Positions 9,273-20,394 of a DNA stretch of 64,000 nucleotides are shown piece after piece. Each line of letters begins with the position of its first letter. Within the stretch, counting starts at the first letter, position 1. A program made the translations under genes and the position numbers. The notes under the pieces are model-generated. The model did no database searches. It was not told where the DNA came from and worked only from the letters and a program-made list of their open reading frames with translations. Location of the stretch: the NCBI GenBank assembly GCA_963971405.1, contig OZ020489.1, positions 2,294,001-2,358,000 on the forward strand, in the 5' to 3' direction. This DNA comes from Psococerastis gibbosa (taxonomy: Eukaryota > Arthropoda > Insecta > Psocodea > Psocidae).

Positions 9273-10165
9273 GCTTTCCAATTTATAGGTAGTATAAGGA
9301 AAGCTTTGTGATGGTCGACATTTTCGATTCCAAGATTTCAACGGATTTACACGTTTTGAGGTCCCAGGAACCCAAAAAAGTGTTTTTTACGAAATGTCTG
9401 TCTGTCGCTCTGTCTGTCTGTATGTCTATATCTGTATGTTTGTCTGTCTGTTCATCGATTTCCGGGCAAACTACTCGGCCGATTTTGATGAAATTTTGCA
9501 TATAGGTTCAAAAAAATCATACCTCGAGAGCTTTTTTTTAATTTTGGCCTAACTAATTCGGGGGGGTTTTATTTTCAAAAAAACTCCAAAAAAACGTCTA
9601 AAAACATTATTTCTCAAAAACGGCTCTAACGATTTCTTTTAAATTCACATATATTGTAGCCGTTATTAGTGTTAACAAAATGCGGGGGGTCGCTTGCCCC
9701 TTGATAGTTTGATTCTGGGGGTAAAAAATAAAAATAAGTCAATTTCATAAAAAAATACTAAAAAATAATTTTTCTGCGGAACCTTTCCATCGATGATTTC
9801 TACCTTCAGGTATGTTTTAGGTGTTCAATAGGGTAACAAAAACGAACAGGTTGCATTCCCCAATAAATATTTGCTTCAGGGCAAAAAATTATTTTTTGAG
9901 AAATTATGGAAAATTCACGCTCCAATACATTACGTGCCATGTGTCATTGTTACTACTGTTACAATGTATTGGTATGTTCGTTCCAGAATATGCAATTAAG
10001 TTTTAATGGGTTTTTAATATATTGAGGTTAACCCCCCCCCCCCCCCCCCCGAGCTATCTGAAATTTAACCATAGGGAAATTATTTCCTATGATATTGTAC
10101 ATGTCTATATCTACTAATTTATAAAGTAGAAAGCATGTTCGAGTAAAGTCGGACCGGTTCTTTGT
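9273..10165 (+). mobile_element. GCTTTCC-family dispersed element, near-complete copy
   Basis: The copy begins GCTTTCCAATTTATA, has a near-complement at 10121-10134 (ATAAAGTAGAAAGC), and continues with the conserved 3' end ATGTTCGAGTAAA..CGGACCGGTTC. Internal landmarks are a CTGT-rich tract (9399-9450), 'ttccgggcaaactact', 'ccgattttgatgaaa', repeated 'ctcaaaaacggct', 'ccccttgatagttt' and a poly-C run (about 10028-10050). Other copies are at 18255-19120 (-), 58259-60072 (+, nested) and many fragments. The 65-codon frame over the CTGT tract recurs in copies but reads as simple sequence, so I treat the element as non-autonomous and non-coding. Confidence 0.75.
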
Positions 10166-10330
10166 TTTGTTTCTGTATGAATTTTTGGCCATTGGCCAAC
10201 TGGTATATACGTCATCCTCAATTTTAACCGGTTACAAGCGGACAGTCTGAGACAAGCTTACAATTGAAGCAATGAAACAGGCGAAAGCATGACTTAACCA
10301 AGTAGTGATACGAGTCAGGTTTTGGCATTA
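10166..10330 (-). repeat. Dispersed repeat family D, copy 2
   Basis: Reverse orientation. Landmarks are 'ggccattggccaac', 'accggttacaagcg', 'gacaagcttac' and 'gcgaaagcatgacttaacc'. It directly abuts the 3' end of the GCTTTCC element. Confidence 0.7.
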
Positions 10331-13015
10331 AGTAATATGCTATTCCAAAGCATGGGCAGTCCATTGTAACAGACTCCGGGTGAGAGGTTGGTGCTCTTAT
10401 TCATTTGGTATTTATTTCTAGTATATAAAATCTTTAAGCGGCGTTAAAAACTAATTTTTCCACAATTTCTGAATTGAAACAGTACGTGGAAATGCAGTTG
10501 AAATGGGGTGGTGTAGAGCTTCCCCCTCCCTCCTCCTGTGGGGGGTATGGAGGGAAGCGCTGATAATGCAAGTTAATCTCTGCTAATTACTGTTATATTG
10601 CACTCCCATTCCAATTTTGCCAACATATTGATTTTCATGTAGGCCTATGTATAATCTTACTCTTACTGGTTTTGGCATGTGAACAGGCCCGGCCTAGGGG
10701 GTGAATCAAATTAGAATATTTAACTGAACCCTTAACTTCCAAGTGTGAGCGACTGGATCCTATGCTACAAGGCTTCGTCTACCTTAGGAAACTCCCGAAT
10801 GAACTGAGAGTGGCGAGAAATGCTATACTCACTTCCCTAAATTGCTTAGAAACCACACTGTCACTGAGGCACTAGCACAATGACAATGACAGAACTACCT
10901 GATTTTTACGATTTCACTTTTTACTTTCTTGTAAATAACTTTTTGAATACGTACTTGATTGTATAATTTATCAGAAATATTTATTTATTTATGTACTTAC
11001 ATTTGCTGGTATGTTGTTATATATATATATATTTGACATGCAATACGTTGTACAGCTTTCAAGACTGCGTAGTATGTCCTTCAGGCTTCAGCCTATCAGG
11101 CTCTATACAGTACACACATATTTTTGTTTGTTTGTTACGTAAGTGGCACCTTTTAAGCAGTGCCCTGAACTGTTATTCTGCTGGTCCTTGAGGCAACACG
11201 CTTCTTCATATACAGTTTATTTCCATATTTTATTTTCTACAGCCTAATAAAGCCTTTTTTGTATTTTTGTACGAAAAATTACTTTAAAATGTAAAAATGA
11301 GCGTCGCATTGGATTATTCAAATATAAAGGTGAGCTGGATAAAGTAAAAAAAAAATGTACAAGCGAAAGTAATGAGCAGGGGGGGGGGAGGTTTCCGTAA
11401 TTGGCTAAAAAATGCAAAGTAAGGGATTTCGCTACACCTTCATTAGCTTTCCCTATGAATATGAATTTTCTCAACTGTCATTTCACTTTCCACATAGAAT
11501 TCGCAATTAATTATAATTAAGGAGACTACAGTTGTTCTGTATAGATGTATTTTCTGCGTAAAAACTTTTGAACACATTTAGATTTCATTTGGCTTGGCAC
11601 AGTCAAATAATTCGTTCTGCTGTCTGATGAAATGCTGAGTGCAAGCATGTTTAATTACATCTTCTTCTTCTTCTCCTCCACAAAGGAAGAAAACTGCTGA
11701 ACTGCTGCAATGTATAGGTATGTACAATCTAACTATCACACAGGGAGGGGTGGAGGCTTACGTGTCGCACCCGGACAACTGGAGATGATTATTTATTCGG
11801 GAAAATTTATACGGGAAGGTATTGTCTACCCAATGAAAATGTATAGGTGGAGGAGCAACGGTGTACCGGGAAATTGAAATTACAAGACATTCCTTGACTG
11901 TTACGCGGTACGAATTTAGCCGGGTCTAATATTTACAATAAGAAGAGAGATAACGCCCTGTGGCCAGGGACCAGTATCGTGAGTGAAAATTCTTAATCTT
12001 GTTCCCTAGTCGCAATCTGTAATAGACTTGTTTGCTGCAGTTCTGTTTATATTCTCGATTCTTCCCTGTCCTGGGCTGTTCTCTTGAGATTCAAGTATGT
12101 ACAGCATCTCATATCTTGCTTCAGGTCTCACCACCATAGCTACGACAGGAAACCACAGTTTGGGAACCCCTGATTTGGGGCATCTCAATTCGCTCGCCAT
12201 GACGTGGTGATATTTTTAGCATTTTTAGCACCACATTTCAAAGGCATCCAACTTTTTCTTGTTTTAATACGTATCTGTATTTGTCTTTGTTACATAAATG
12301 TGCATGTTACATACAGTAGATAGAAATTTTACAAAATACAATATATAACAACCTACTGCTAAATAATCATCTAATGCTTAATTCAATAAAGCTCTCTACC
12401 GTATCGGCTGGCAGGGCAAAGTTACAATTAATTTGAATGTAGTAAGACATTAGCATATCTAAGCGAAAACGATATTCGCGAAATCTCGTTATGCTAAACA
12501 TGTCACTCTACGTATTAATACCAGCCCGGGTTGCGTTATGTACGTTATATTAAACAAGATGGGGGTAATAGTCTACAGCCCATTATGGGCGCTGTACTGT
12601 AATCCTGCCTCTGACGCCGCAGGGGGGTTAACCATTAAACAGTTTCCCTGTTATTACGATATTATGCAAAAATTTGAGTAATTTTGATAATGCGTGGGAA
12701 TACAACAGCAGTTTCTGCTGTATGTTGTCGCATTGCATGTTTTAGGTAATTTATTGGAGAATTATAAATATTTCATTTTAATGATAATATTGATATGGAG
12801 GTACTGTATTTGTCACCTGAAAACAACTGCATGGACTGTTATCGCTCTTTACAGCCCGTAGGCTTCAGTACTTTATTTATATCCCATAACTACCGTATTG
12901 TTGTAATTAACTGCAGGTCGATCCAATTATAAGCAGGAGTGGTTTTTGAGCAAATGCGGAGCCTGTCACCATACATTGCAGTATAATATGGTATATACAA
13001 TGTAACGCTGACATT
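10331..13015. other. No recognisable gene or repeat
   Basis: AT-rich, with only short random frames. A (TA)n run lies at about 11018-11032 and a G tract at about 11380-11389. At 11660-11680 a CTT-rich run could be the inverse of a (GAA)n LINE tail, but nothing beside it confirms this. Confidence 0.4.
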
Positions 13016-13030
13016 AAATTAACTTTGGTT

Positions 13031-13141
13031 GAAGAGTTATAGCCGAAATTAGAGGATATGGAAAACTGGACTCAGCGGAATTCGAACCCACGACCTACGT
13101 CTAACCGGGGCGTCGTCTTAACCGCTGTGCCAACTGACCGG
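13031..13141 (-). repeat. tRNA-derived SINE family 1, inverted copy
   Basis: Read on the minus strand, it contains a tRNA-like head with A-box-like and B-box-like (GGTTCGAATTCC, one extra base) segments, then CCAGTTTTCCATATCCTC and TTTCGGCTATAAC. The best copy for comparison is 19320-19425. Its internal loop sequence does not form a functional tRNA. Confidence 0.7.
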
Positions 13142-13192
13142 ACAAGACTATCCATCTCCAAATCATCTACTTATAAAGGATCTAGTTGACAT

Positions 13193-13258
13193 GCCATGCA
13201 GCGTAGATCGTGGGTTCGAATCCTGCCAAGTCCAGTTTTTTCCATATGTTATAATTCC
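13193..13258 (+). repeat. tRNA-derived SINE family 1, 3' part
   Basis: It contains GTAGATCGTGGGTTCGAATC (B box) followed by CCAAGTCCAGTTTTTTCCAT. It faces the copy at 13031-13141, giving an inverted pair about 50 bp apart. Confidence 0.7.
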
Positions 13259-13312
13259 GGCCTGTCACCATGACCGTTTTTTTGGCGCAAAGTTACATTT
13301 CTCGTGAATAAT

Positions 13313-13931
13313 TGATCGTAGAGCCATAAATGATAATAATAAAATAATGTAGAAGGTATGTTCCTCTATACAATTTGCATAGGTGCCCATTCCATTGACC
13401 GGCTAGGGCTATTTCCAAAAACGGTGACGTGGTAGCAGACATTCAAGACTTAGGTGGCGTTTCCACCGACCTCGCATTGCAGAATTGACGGAAATGTTTA
13501 TTTTCCTCTATGCCATAGTTAAAATTGATCAATGATCATACAGTAAAATCACAAACAAACAAACTAAAATTAAAAAATGGCGTCATGGGATATGTTAAGT
13601 ACAAACATTTTAATAGATTTCTATAAAAAGAAAAATTCTAATTTCCGTCAATGTCATTTGCATTGCGAGGTCAGTGGAGACGTCACCTAAGTCTTGAATG
13701 TCTGCTACCACGTCACCGTTTTTGTAAATAGCCCTAGCCGGTCAATGGAATGGGCACCATATGTGGGACATTTGCCACAAACGCCAACTGGCATATCCGT
13801 TATTTTATTTTCATATCTACATCATTGAATGTGGCCGATCTATGCTACCGATGACCTGGTATAATTTACAAAAAAATTAGATGAATATTTCTTCTACTTT
13901 ATGGCATCTCATTTATAGCTCTACAATAGAT
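13313..13931. mobile_element. TIR element K, split by a Harbinger-like MITE
   Basis: The left end (13313-13360, GATCGTAGAGCCATAAATGA) is roughly complementary to the right end (about 13890-13931, CTCATTTATAGCTCTACAAT). The two halves are separated by the MITE at 13382-13758. A related uninterrupted copy lies at about 26883-27135. No open frame and no clear target duplication. Confidence 0.5.
13382..13758. mobile_element. Harbinger-like MITE, copy 1
   Basis: 377 bp with long terminal inverted repeats: GGTGCCCATTCCATTGACC at the left, its complement at the right, extending about 110 bp inward. Flanked by ATA on both sides (13379-13381, 13759-13761). A 3-bp TWA duplication is typical of PIF/Harbinger elements. 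No coding capacity. Confidence 0.8.
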
Positions 13932-14314
13932 ACGATATTTCAAGATAAATGTAATTTTATGCAAGAAAGCGGCCGCGGTCTATTGAAAATCCGTGCGTGT
14001 AATGCATGGTATTGAAGCTGACGATGTCTTGTGATGGGACTCAGTCCATCGATTATACTTACCGGATAAAAGTGAAGGAAAGAGATGGGTTTGTGAATTA
14101 TTAATGAAATTCATCACGGTGTCTGAGATAAAGGCGGTGCTTCACTCAGCCACCCCTCCCCACTCACTCAGATAAAACACTACTTTTAAACACAGCTGTA
14201 TGTAACTAACTCGTAGCTTCTGTCATAATATACCACATAAAAGAGAACATCTACCTACTGCCTCTTCTGTCATATTTATACAACCCTCTTGGTGAAGAAA
14301 TGGGCTATGAAACT

Positions 14315-14579
14315 CAGTGGCGACGCTACGGGGGGGGGGGGGGCAGGGGGACCTGGCCCCTCGAAAGTTTCTCCTCCTCCCCCAACCCCGGGGCTATTTT
14401 GTTATTTTGCTATTTTGCAGAATATTTGTAATTCAAAAACGTCAGGGTTAAAACTGGTAACTAGTTACTTACTTTCATTATGCCTACTTCCAATAAAGGT
14501 TTTGTTTTTCATTGGCCCCCCAGATAGAAATCATGCCCCCCATGCCACCCCATCCTTATAATTTCTAGCGCCGCCATTG
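14315..14579. mobile_element. hAT-like MITE with G tract
   Basis: Termini are CAGTGGCGACGCTA and TAGCGCCGCCATTG (inverted, imperfect). Flanks ATGAAACT (14307-14314) and ATGAAACG (14580-14587) match at 7 of 8 positions, fitting the 8-bp duplication of hAT elements. The interior holds a long G run (14330-14342) and no transposase. Confidence 0.75.
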
Positions 14580-14989
14580 ATGAAACGGCAGGTCGAGGCT
14601 CAGTCCTAATCACAAAAGGAAAAGTTTTCCACCTGGTCTGGGTCCACCCAATCGTAATGAGTTATCATGTTCGTAGGGTAAACGCGACTGCCGGGCTGCT
14701 GGCTAACAACATCCCAAATAGAGCCGTGCACGTAAAAGGGGGTCCTCTACCAGCCCCAATTCTATCAATGAGTTATAGCGCACGGCGTTTTCTTACTAAT
14801 ATAATATAATCACCGCCTAAGGGGTATAGCACGTCACCATGGAAGAAAGATGTGCCCGACAACCGTTTAGCCATTAGAACTAGTGGAATATCCTCTTTCT
14901 TCAACACTGCTGCATATATTTGGGGTATATTTATACATACATATTTGGGTCTGTAACATGCCCCGGCAGACGCTACTGCAGCTGAAATA

Positions 14990-15061
14990 ATAGGAAAAAC
15001 TGGACTTGGCGGGATTCAAACCCACGATCTACGTTGAACCGGGGCGACGCTGGAAACACCC
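14990..15061 (-). repeat. tRNA-derived SINE family 1, fragment
   Basis: It contains AAACTGGACTTGGCGGGATT, CAAACCCACGATCTACG and ACCGGGGCGACG, matching the tRNA-like head of this SINE in reverse. The 3' body is missing. Confidence 0.65.
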
Positions 15062-16618
15062 TACTGTGGCTAATAGGTATGGTACAACCATTAAAAATAT
15101 ATCTTGTAGCCTACGTCTGATGGTTGCATCCCATAATACTTGGGTTGCGAATACCATGGTACCTTGCTGTTATCAAGTACATTTTCATTCAATTTCACAA
15201 TTCCTGCTTTCCATTTAAAAGCGATGCAATAAGTCGCGATATAAGGGTAATATTGTATAAGATGGTAATGGGACGTCATGTCGACGGGGGGTGGGGGTGA
15301 AAAATGAAATTACATTTGCTGCAATATATCAGCTGACAGGCTGTCTCAGATTTCTGCTTACCTCGGGAGGCCCTGCTTTCGTCCTGGCAGCGCTAAATTC
15401 AGCTCAAGCTGTCGGCAGCTGGAGCGCTTGTACTGCTAGCTGCTCTATGTCAGCCGGCAGGGTTTGCAAAATAAGCATTCTCTCCGGAGCTGTGATTCGG
15501 ATTCTACTGATTCGTCACGTATCTCCGGCCGTAAAAGCCTATGTAATTATATATTCTCTCCGGAGCCACTTTTCTTCTTATTTTTAATTATTAATTTAAT
15601 TAAAAAAAAAATAAGTTAAGGGGGTCCGGACACCCTCCCCCCCCCCGAAATAATTGCGGCAATTATACAGGTATAGAATGGAGTTTTAAATGTGTATGGT
15701 TAAGTTATGATTAATATTATTAATAATAATCGCCATATGCCATCCGAAGCAGGCCCGCAGATTTGCGAGGGTAGGCTTACATAAAATTTACTTCCAAAAA
15801 AATCAGCGTAATTTCTTCCATTAGCAATAATTATTTTTTTCGATTCTCCGAAATAGAATTTTATCTGAGGTAGGTATCTCTGTAATTTTCAAGTCGAGAA
15901 AATCAAAGTGTAGATCCGTCTACTAGCTGAGGGCAGCGCTGAACACGTATAGCCGCGCCAATTTTGGGGTGGGACGTGCTTTCGCCGTGTCTTCAGCGAC
16001 CCCTGCAATGAGGGTGGGGGAGGGTTCCGTGTCTTCAACCCCCCTGCAATTAGGGAAGGGGGTACTCCGTGACTTTCACCTCTTTTCTTCTTTTATCTCC
16101 TCGTTTAGCCTTGATATTGTGCTGTCAACCGAAATTCCTTGTTCGACTATACAAGACGCGTTTATTGCTGAAACAGTGTTAATTGAGCAGGGGTTTCTTT
16201 GTCTGAAAGTCACTAAGTCAGTATAAAAGGGACAGTGTTGAATGAGGTCATAATGTTAAAGGAAAGCTTGGAGAAGTTATGAATTTTCATTACAAAGGCC
16301 GAAATGAAATATCATTGTTGACTGAAGCATTTGGGCTTAGTTTTTAGCCATAGTCAATTTGAACGCAAACTTTCAAAATTTCGGCAACAACGGTCATCTT
16401 CATCGGCATAACGCAGACTTCTCAGAATTTCAACTCATTCGTACTGTATGTTGTGTATACTTGGTGACTAGAACCGAAATTTGAGGACACAGAAAAAAAC
16501 CGAGTGTGTGCTTAAGACCGCACGGCAGAAGTGAAAACTTCATTGGCAATCCCAATTAATGTATATGTATAGTAAATAATATGTATGTATAAATGTATTA
16601 TGTAGTATTAATGTTTTA
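15062..16618. other. No gene recognised; two short local repeats
   Basis: ATTCTCTCCGGAGC occurs at about 15477 and again at about 15552. At 15988-16080 a segment beginning CCGTGTCTTCA is repeated about 41 bp apart with CCCCTGCAAT. The 98-codon frame at 15291-15587 has a Trp/Cys cluster (WSACTASC) superficially like a thrombospondin type 1 repeat but lacks the rest of that domain. Confidence 0.35.
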
Positions 16619-16621
16619 TTA

Positions 16622-17050
16622 GGGATCGTATTCGTAAAAATGGAATGAGAAACAAGTCAGAAATTAAAGTTAATATTTATTAAATTCTATATAGGTACAT
16701 CAAATTATTTTTACGATGTTTCTTTAAGCATGCATTATTAGCTAATTTTCTCTTTAGTTTTAATTCGTCATCAAGTTTGTTGTTTTAATCCAGCATCGTC
16801 GATTTTCCAATCTAAAAAGACAGTAGACAGTAGTCCTCCATGATATCTCATATTATTGTGACTATATATGAAAATGAAAATAATTGTTAAAATAATTATC
16901 ATTACGTATCAATTATAACTACAGGTTTTAATTTAATAAAGACAATTAAGACGTAAGAATTGAATATACTAAAAAATAATTTGATTTATATAAGAATTTA
17001 GTAAATATTAACTTTAATTTCTGACTTATTTCTCATTCAACTACGATCCC
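16622..17050. mobile_element. TIR element, AGGGATCGTA ends
   Basis: 429 bp with inverted ends of about 90 bp: left GGGATCGTATTC to about 16716, right from about 16970 ending CTACGATCCC. The block 'gaaattaaagttaatattta' is mirrored exactly. The flanking dinucleotide TA is present on both sides (16620-16621, 17051-17052). An outer inverted match also exists: 16488-16511 (AAAAAAACCGAGTGTGTGCTT) against 17051-17077. There is no coding frame. Confidence 0.7.
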
Positions 17051-17077
17051 TAAGCACATACTCGGTTTTTTTTTTCA

Positions 17078-17935
17078 ATATGTAGTATTTGTCAATATTA
17101 CCAAACCACTAAATACACACACTAGTCTCACAATGTAAAACAAATAATTGTTTAAGTAGTTTGAATTTTTAAAATAGATAATAATAACGCGGTCGATTTT
17201 TGTTGAAAACCTGACCCCCTAAAGCCAAATTTTGTGTTCCACTCGTGTTAAAGGGGTGAAGGGGTGATTTTGAAAATATGTATTTATACTCGTTTGAAAC
17301 CTTAATTTATACTGCTTCTAATGAGACATTAAAAATTAAATTCGGTCAAAATTGCAGGCTGTGGAATTTATTTACTCTATGCATGTAAATTCAAAAGTAC
17401 CCTTTGAACCTGTTTTCCGATGAAACAGTGATGACTTACCTGAGCCTGAACGAACAGACGGATAGTAAAACGGAATACATGTATAGAAAGAGTAAGGAAG
17501 GTGGAAAATAACTGAAGTAGTTGGAAGTTTTCAAATTGATACTAACCCCTCCAAAAATCGCGGCTGAAAAGGCCCATTTTCAAGTAAAATCGGCAACTTT
17601 TAGCGCATCTCCTCACGTTTCCTCCCCCCTAAGTCGAACCCTTTGCCCTATCACAACAAATATAGCATGGCCTGAAAGAGGAAGCATAGACAAAGACATG
17701 GGTATAATTTAAATTGAGATAGGCCTTCTACATCTGCACAAAAAGTAGCTTTAAACCCGCCCACGTAATTTAAATGCTAAAATCTGTGTGTGGTGCGCCT
17801 CACTCTATCGATCATGTTGCATGTCACGTGTCGCGCGTCGAACCAGTCCAATTCACTACCCTGCTAAAATCTGTGTCTAAAGAATTCTTCTCTTCAACTG
17901 TGTGTGGTGCGCCTAAAGAAGTTTTCACTTCAAAA
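17078..17935. other. No recognisable feature
   Basis: Short random frames only. The direct block CTAAAATCTGTGT recurs at about 17778 and 17863, each near TGTGTGGTGCGCCT (about 17790 and 17900), a small local duplication of about 85-110 bp. Confidence 0.35.
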
Positions 17936-18000
17936 ACTGGAAGTGGCGGGATTAAAACCCATTATCTCCGTTTTTCCGGTGAACATCAGCACCGACAGAC
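17936..18000 (-). repeat. tRNA-derived SINE family 1, fragment
   Basis: It contains AAAACTGGAAGTGGCGGGAT and AAAACCCATTATCTCCG, a diverged tRNA-like head in reverse. A separate 3' piece of the same family (GAGGTAACCTCCTCGTTG, then CCGAAATTAGAGGATATG) lies at 18207-18250. Confidence 0.55.
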
Positions 18001-18254
18001 TATAGGGCACGTCCAAGATAAGACCATTTCTTCGTAAGGTAAACAGTACAATGTAATAAGCCATTGCCTGTGCTCAATGCATTCGAAGCGGAATTATGGA
18101 TCTTATTAGCATTCCTTCTCAGTATCGTAGGGTTTACCATGACACTTTAGTCTGGTGCCACAGGTCTGGCGTTTTTGGTGCTCATTTCTAAGCATGGTGC
18201 GGTTAAAGAGGTAACCTCCTCGTTGTAACCGAAATTAGAGGATATGAAAAAATA

Positions 18255-19120
18255 ATAAGAACCGGTCCGAGTTTACTCGAACATGCTTTCCAATTTATCA
18301 AGCAGGTAGTAGCTAGAGAAAATGAGTAATTTCATGGTAAATAATTTTCCTATAGTTATATTTCGGGGGGGGGGAGGGGGGTTGTCCACCTGACGTCACT
18401 GGAGATGAGGTAAATTCTAGATAGGTCAGACCAACATTACCACACAGCAATAATGGCAGGGCACGCAATGCATTTGACCGTGAATTTTCTATCTTTTTTT
18501 CAAAAACATTTTTTTTTTGCACAAAACAAAATATTTTTTTGGGAAAGCAATCTGTCCGGTTTCGTTACTGAATTTAACACCTAAAACATGCCTGAAGGTA
18601 GAAATCATCGATGGAAAGATTCCACGGAAAAATTATTATTTAGTCATTTTTCCTTAAAAATTTAGTTATTTTTATTTTTTTACCCCCAGAAGCAAACTAT
18701 CAAGGGGCAAGCAACCCGCCGCATTTAGTCAGCATTAATAACGACTACAATATATGTGAATTTAAAAGAAATCGTTGGAGCCGTTTTGGATAAATAATTT
18801 TTTTAGACGTTTTTTTGGTGTTTTTTGAAAATAAAACCCCCTCAATACGAGATAGCCCAAAATAAAAAAAGCAGACCCGAGGTATTATTTTTGTGAACCT
18901 ATATTTCGAATTTTATCGAAATCGATTGAGTAGTTTGCCGGGAATCGACGCACAGACAGACAGAGCGTCAGACAGAGCGACAGAGCGACAGAGAGAAATT
19001 TCGTAAAAACCACTTTTTTGGGTTCCTGGGACCTCAAAGCGTGTAAATCCATTAAGAACTCAGAATCTAAAATTTCGACCATCACAAAGCTTTCCTTATA
19101 CTACGTATAAATTGGAAAGC
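18255..19120 (-). mobile_element. GCTTTCC-family dispersed element, near-complete copy
   Basis: Reverse orientation. The conserved 3' end is at 18257-18284 (AACCGGTCCGAGTTTACTCG), GCTTTCCAATTTATC at 18285, and the family 5' terminus ATAAATTGGAAAGC ends at 19120. The G run (18364-18380) corresponds to the poly-C run of the 9273 copy. The CTGT-rich tract appears as GACAGA repeats at about 18955-18990. Confidence 0.75.
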
Positions 19121-19319
19121 AATAATTTAATGTCAGTTTTATGTATACCATATAATACTACAATGTATTGAATTAAGCAATAAGCATTGCCTTTATGCAA
19201 TTAAGTAAGCTCACAGACCTGTTGGGTTAGGTAGTTGTTAAGTTGTGCTAACCTGTCTAGCTACACGAATCATGTCAATTTGAGCGAAGTAGAGGATTTG
19301 GCATTTAGTGGACTTGTCG

Positions 19320-19425
19320 GGGCTTGTGGTCCAGCGGTTAAGACGACGCCCCGGTTAGGCGTAGATAGTGGGTTCGAATCCCGCCAATCCCAGTTTTTTC
19401 CATATCCTCTAATTTCGGTTATGGT
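19320..19425 (+). repeat. tRNA-derived SINE family 1, best copy
   Basis: The head of about 72 nt has a pol III A box (TGGTCCAGCGGTTAAG), a B box (GGTTCGAATCC) and acceptor-stem-like ends (GGCTTGT with a partly decayed partner). The body follows: CAGTTTTTTCCATATCCTCT and AATTTCGGTTAT. Other copies keep GACTTG/CAAGTC pairing at the ends, showing the tRNA origin. The body and divergent loops argue for a SINE, not a tRNA gene. Confidence 0.8.
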
Positions 19426-19942
19426 GCTTTACAGTTAATATACCATTAAATTTACTCTAGCCCAACTACAGTTAACCATCGTTTGAAGGAATCTATAAAT
19501 ACGCATACTGGACAGCACTGCCACCCAATAATGAATGGCGGTGCCATGCAGTATTCCATGTCTTGACTTTTCAAGCGATGGTGGGACCAGGACGTCGCGG
19601 CAGAGGTACACCACGGCTGAAATCTCCCAAATTGAAAGGGCAAACTTAGGTACATGTCAGTCTAGTTGGTGAATAGAGTTTGAGTGTTTGGCGATTACAT
19701 TATAGCTGGCACCTCTCGACTAAATTGAAACTTGCTCAAGTTAATTTAGCTGGTCGTCTTTATAATTTCTATTCAAACCAGGGGCTGTTATTGGATCCGC
19801 TCGCTCGCTAAGATTTACTTTTGTAAGGGTACAAGGGACCAGCTGACCATTCTACTACAGGGAAATTATCTCTTCCCAGGGCAATACGGAAATTAACAAG
19901 TTGTTGGCTAAATTTATGCATCATACAAGTATTGATTTCTTA
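19426..19942. other. No recognisable feature
   Basis: Short overlapping frames on both strands; no repeat family or motif recognised. Confidence 0.35.
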
Positions 19943-20313
19943 GGCGGGGATTCCACAGACCTGCTAGTGCTAAATAAAAATACGGTGACGTGGTAACAGA
20001 CATTCAAGACTCGCATTGCAGAATGCAAATGACATTGACGGAAATGTTTGTTTTAGTCTATGCCATAGTTAAAATTGATCAATGATCATAGAGTAAAATC
20101 ACAAGCAAACAAACTAAAATTAAAAAAATGGCGTCATGGGATATGTTAAGTACAAACATTTTAATAGATTTCTATAAAAAGAAAAATTCAAATTTCCGTC
20201 AATGTCATTTGCATTCTGCAATGCGAGGGCGGTGGAAACCCTGCCTAAGTCTTGAATGTCTGTTACAACGTCACCGTATTTGTATTTAGCACTAGCAGGT
20301 CTATGGAACCTCC
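19943..20313. mobile_element. Harbinger-like MITE, copy 2 (variant termini)
   Basis: 371 bp, flanked by TTA at 19940-19942 and 20314-20316. The interior matches the copies at 13382 and 41318 ('aaaattgatcaatgatca', 'gcgtcatgggatatgttaag'). Its outer 30 bp differ from theirs on both ends in a matched way (GGCGGGGATTCCACAGACC), so inverted pairing is preserved. Confidence 0.8.
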
Positions 20314-20394
20314 TTATTCGTACTTTAGTACTACAACAGTAGAAGGGACTCGTATCTGGGCTTGGAAGTCATGCTTCCACCTGTTACACAGCGC

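Noticed and set aside
9308..9505. 65-codon frame with SVCLSVC-like repeats, seen again at 18885 and 58461
   Set aside because: It follows the CTGT simple repeat of a dispersed element; lengths and frames vary between copies, so no protein is supported.
15291..15587. Possible thrombospondin type 1 repeat (WSACTASC)
   Set aside because: The conserved spacing, the glycine after CS..C and the arginine-rich continuation are missing; a short chance resemblance is more likely.
19320..19391. tRNA gene
   Set aside because: A and B boxes are present, but the anticodon region does not fold properly and the sequence is repeated with a common non-tRNA body: a SINE.
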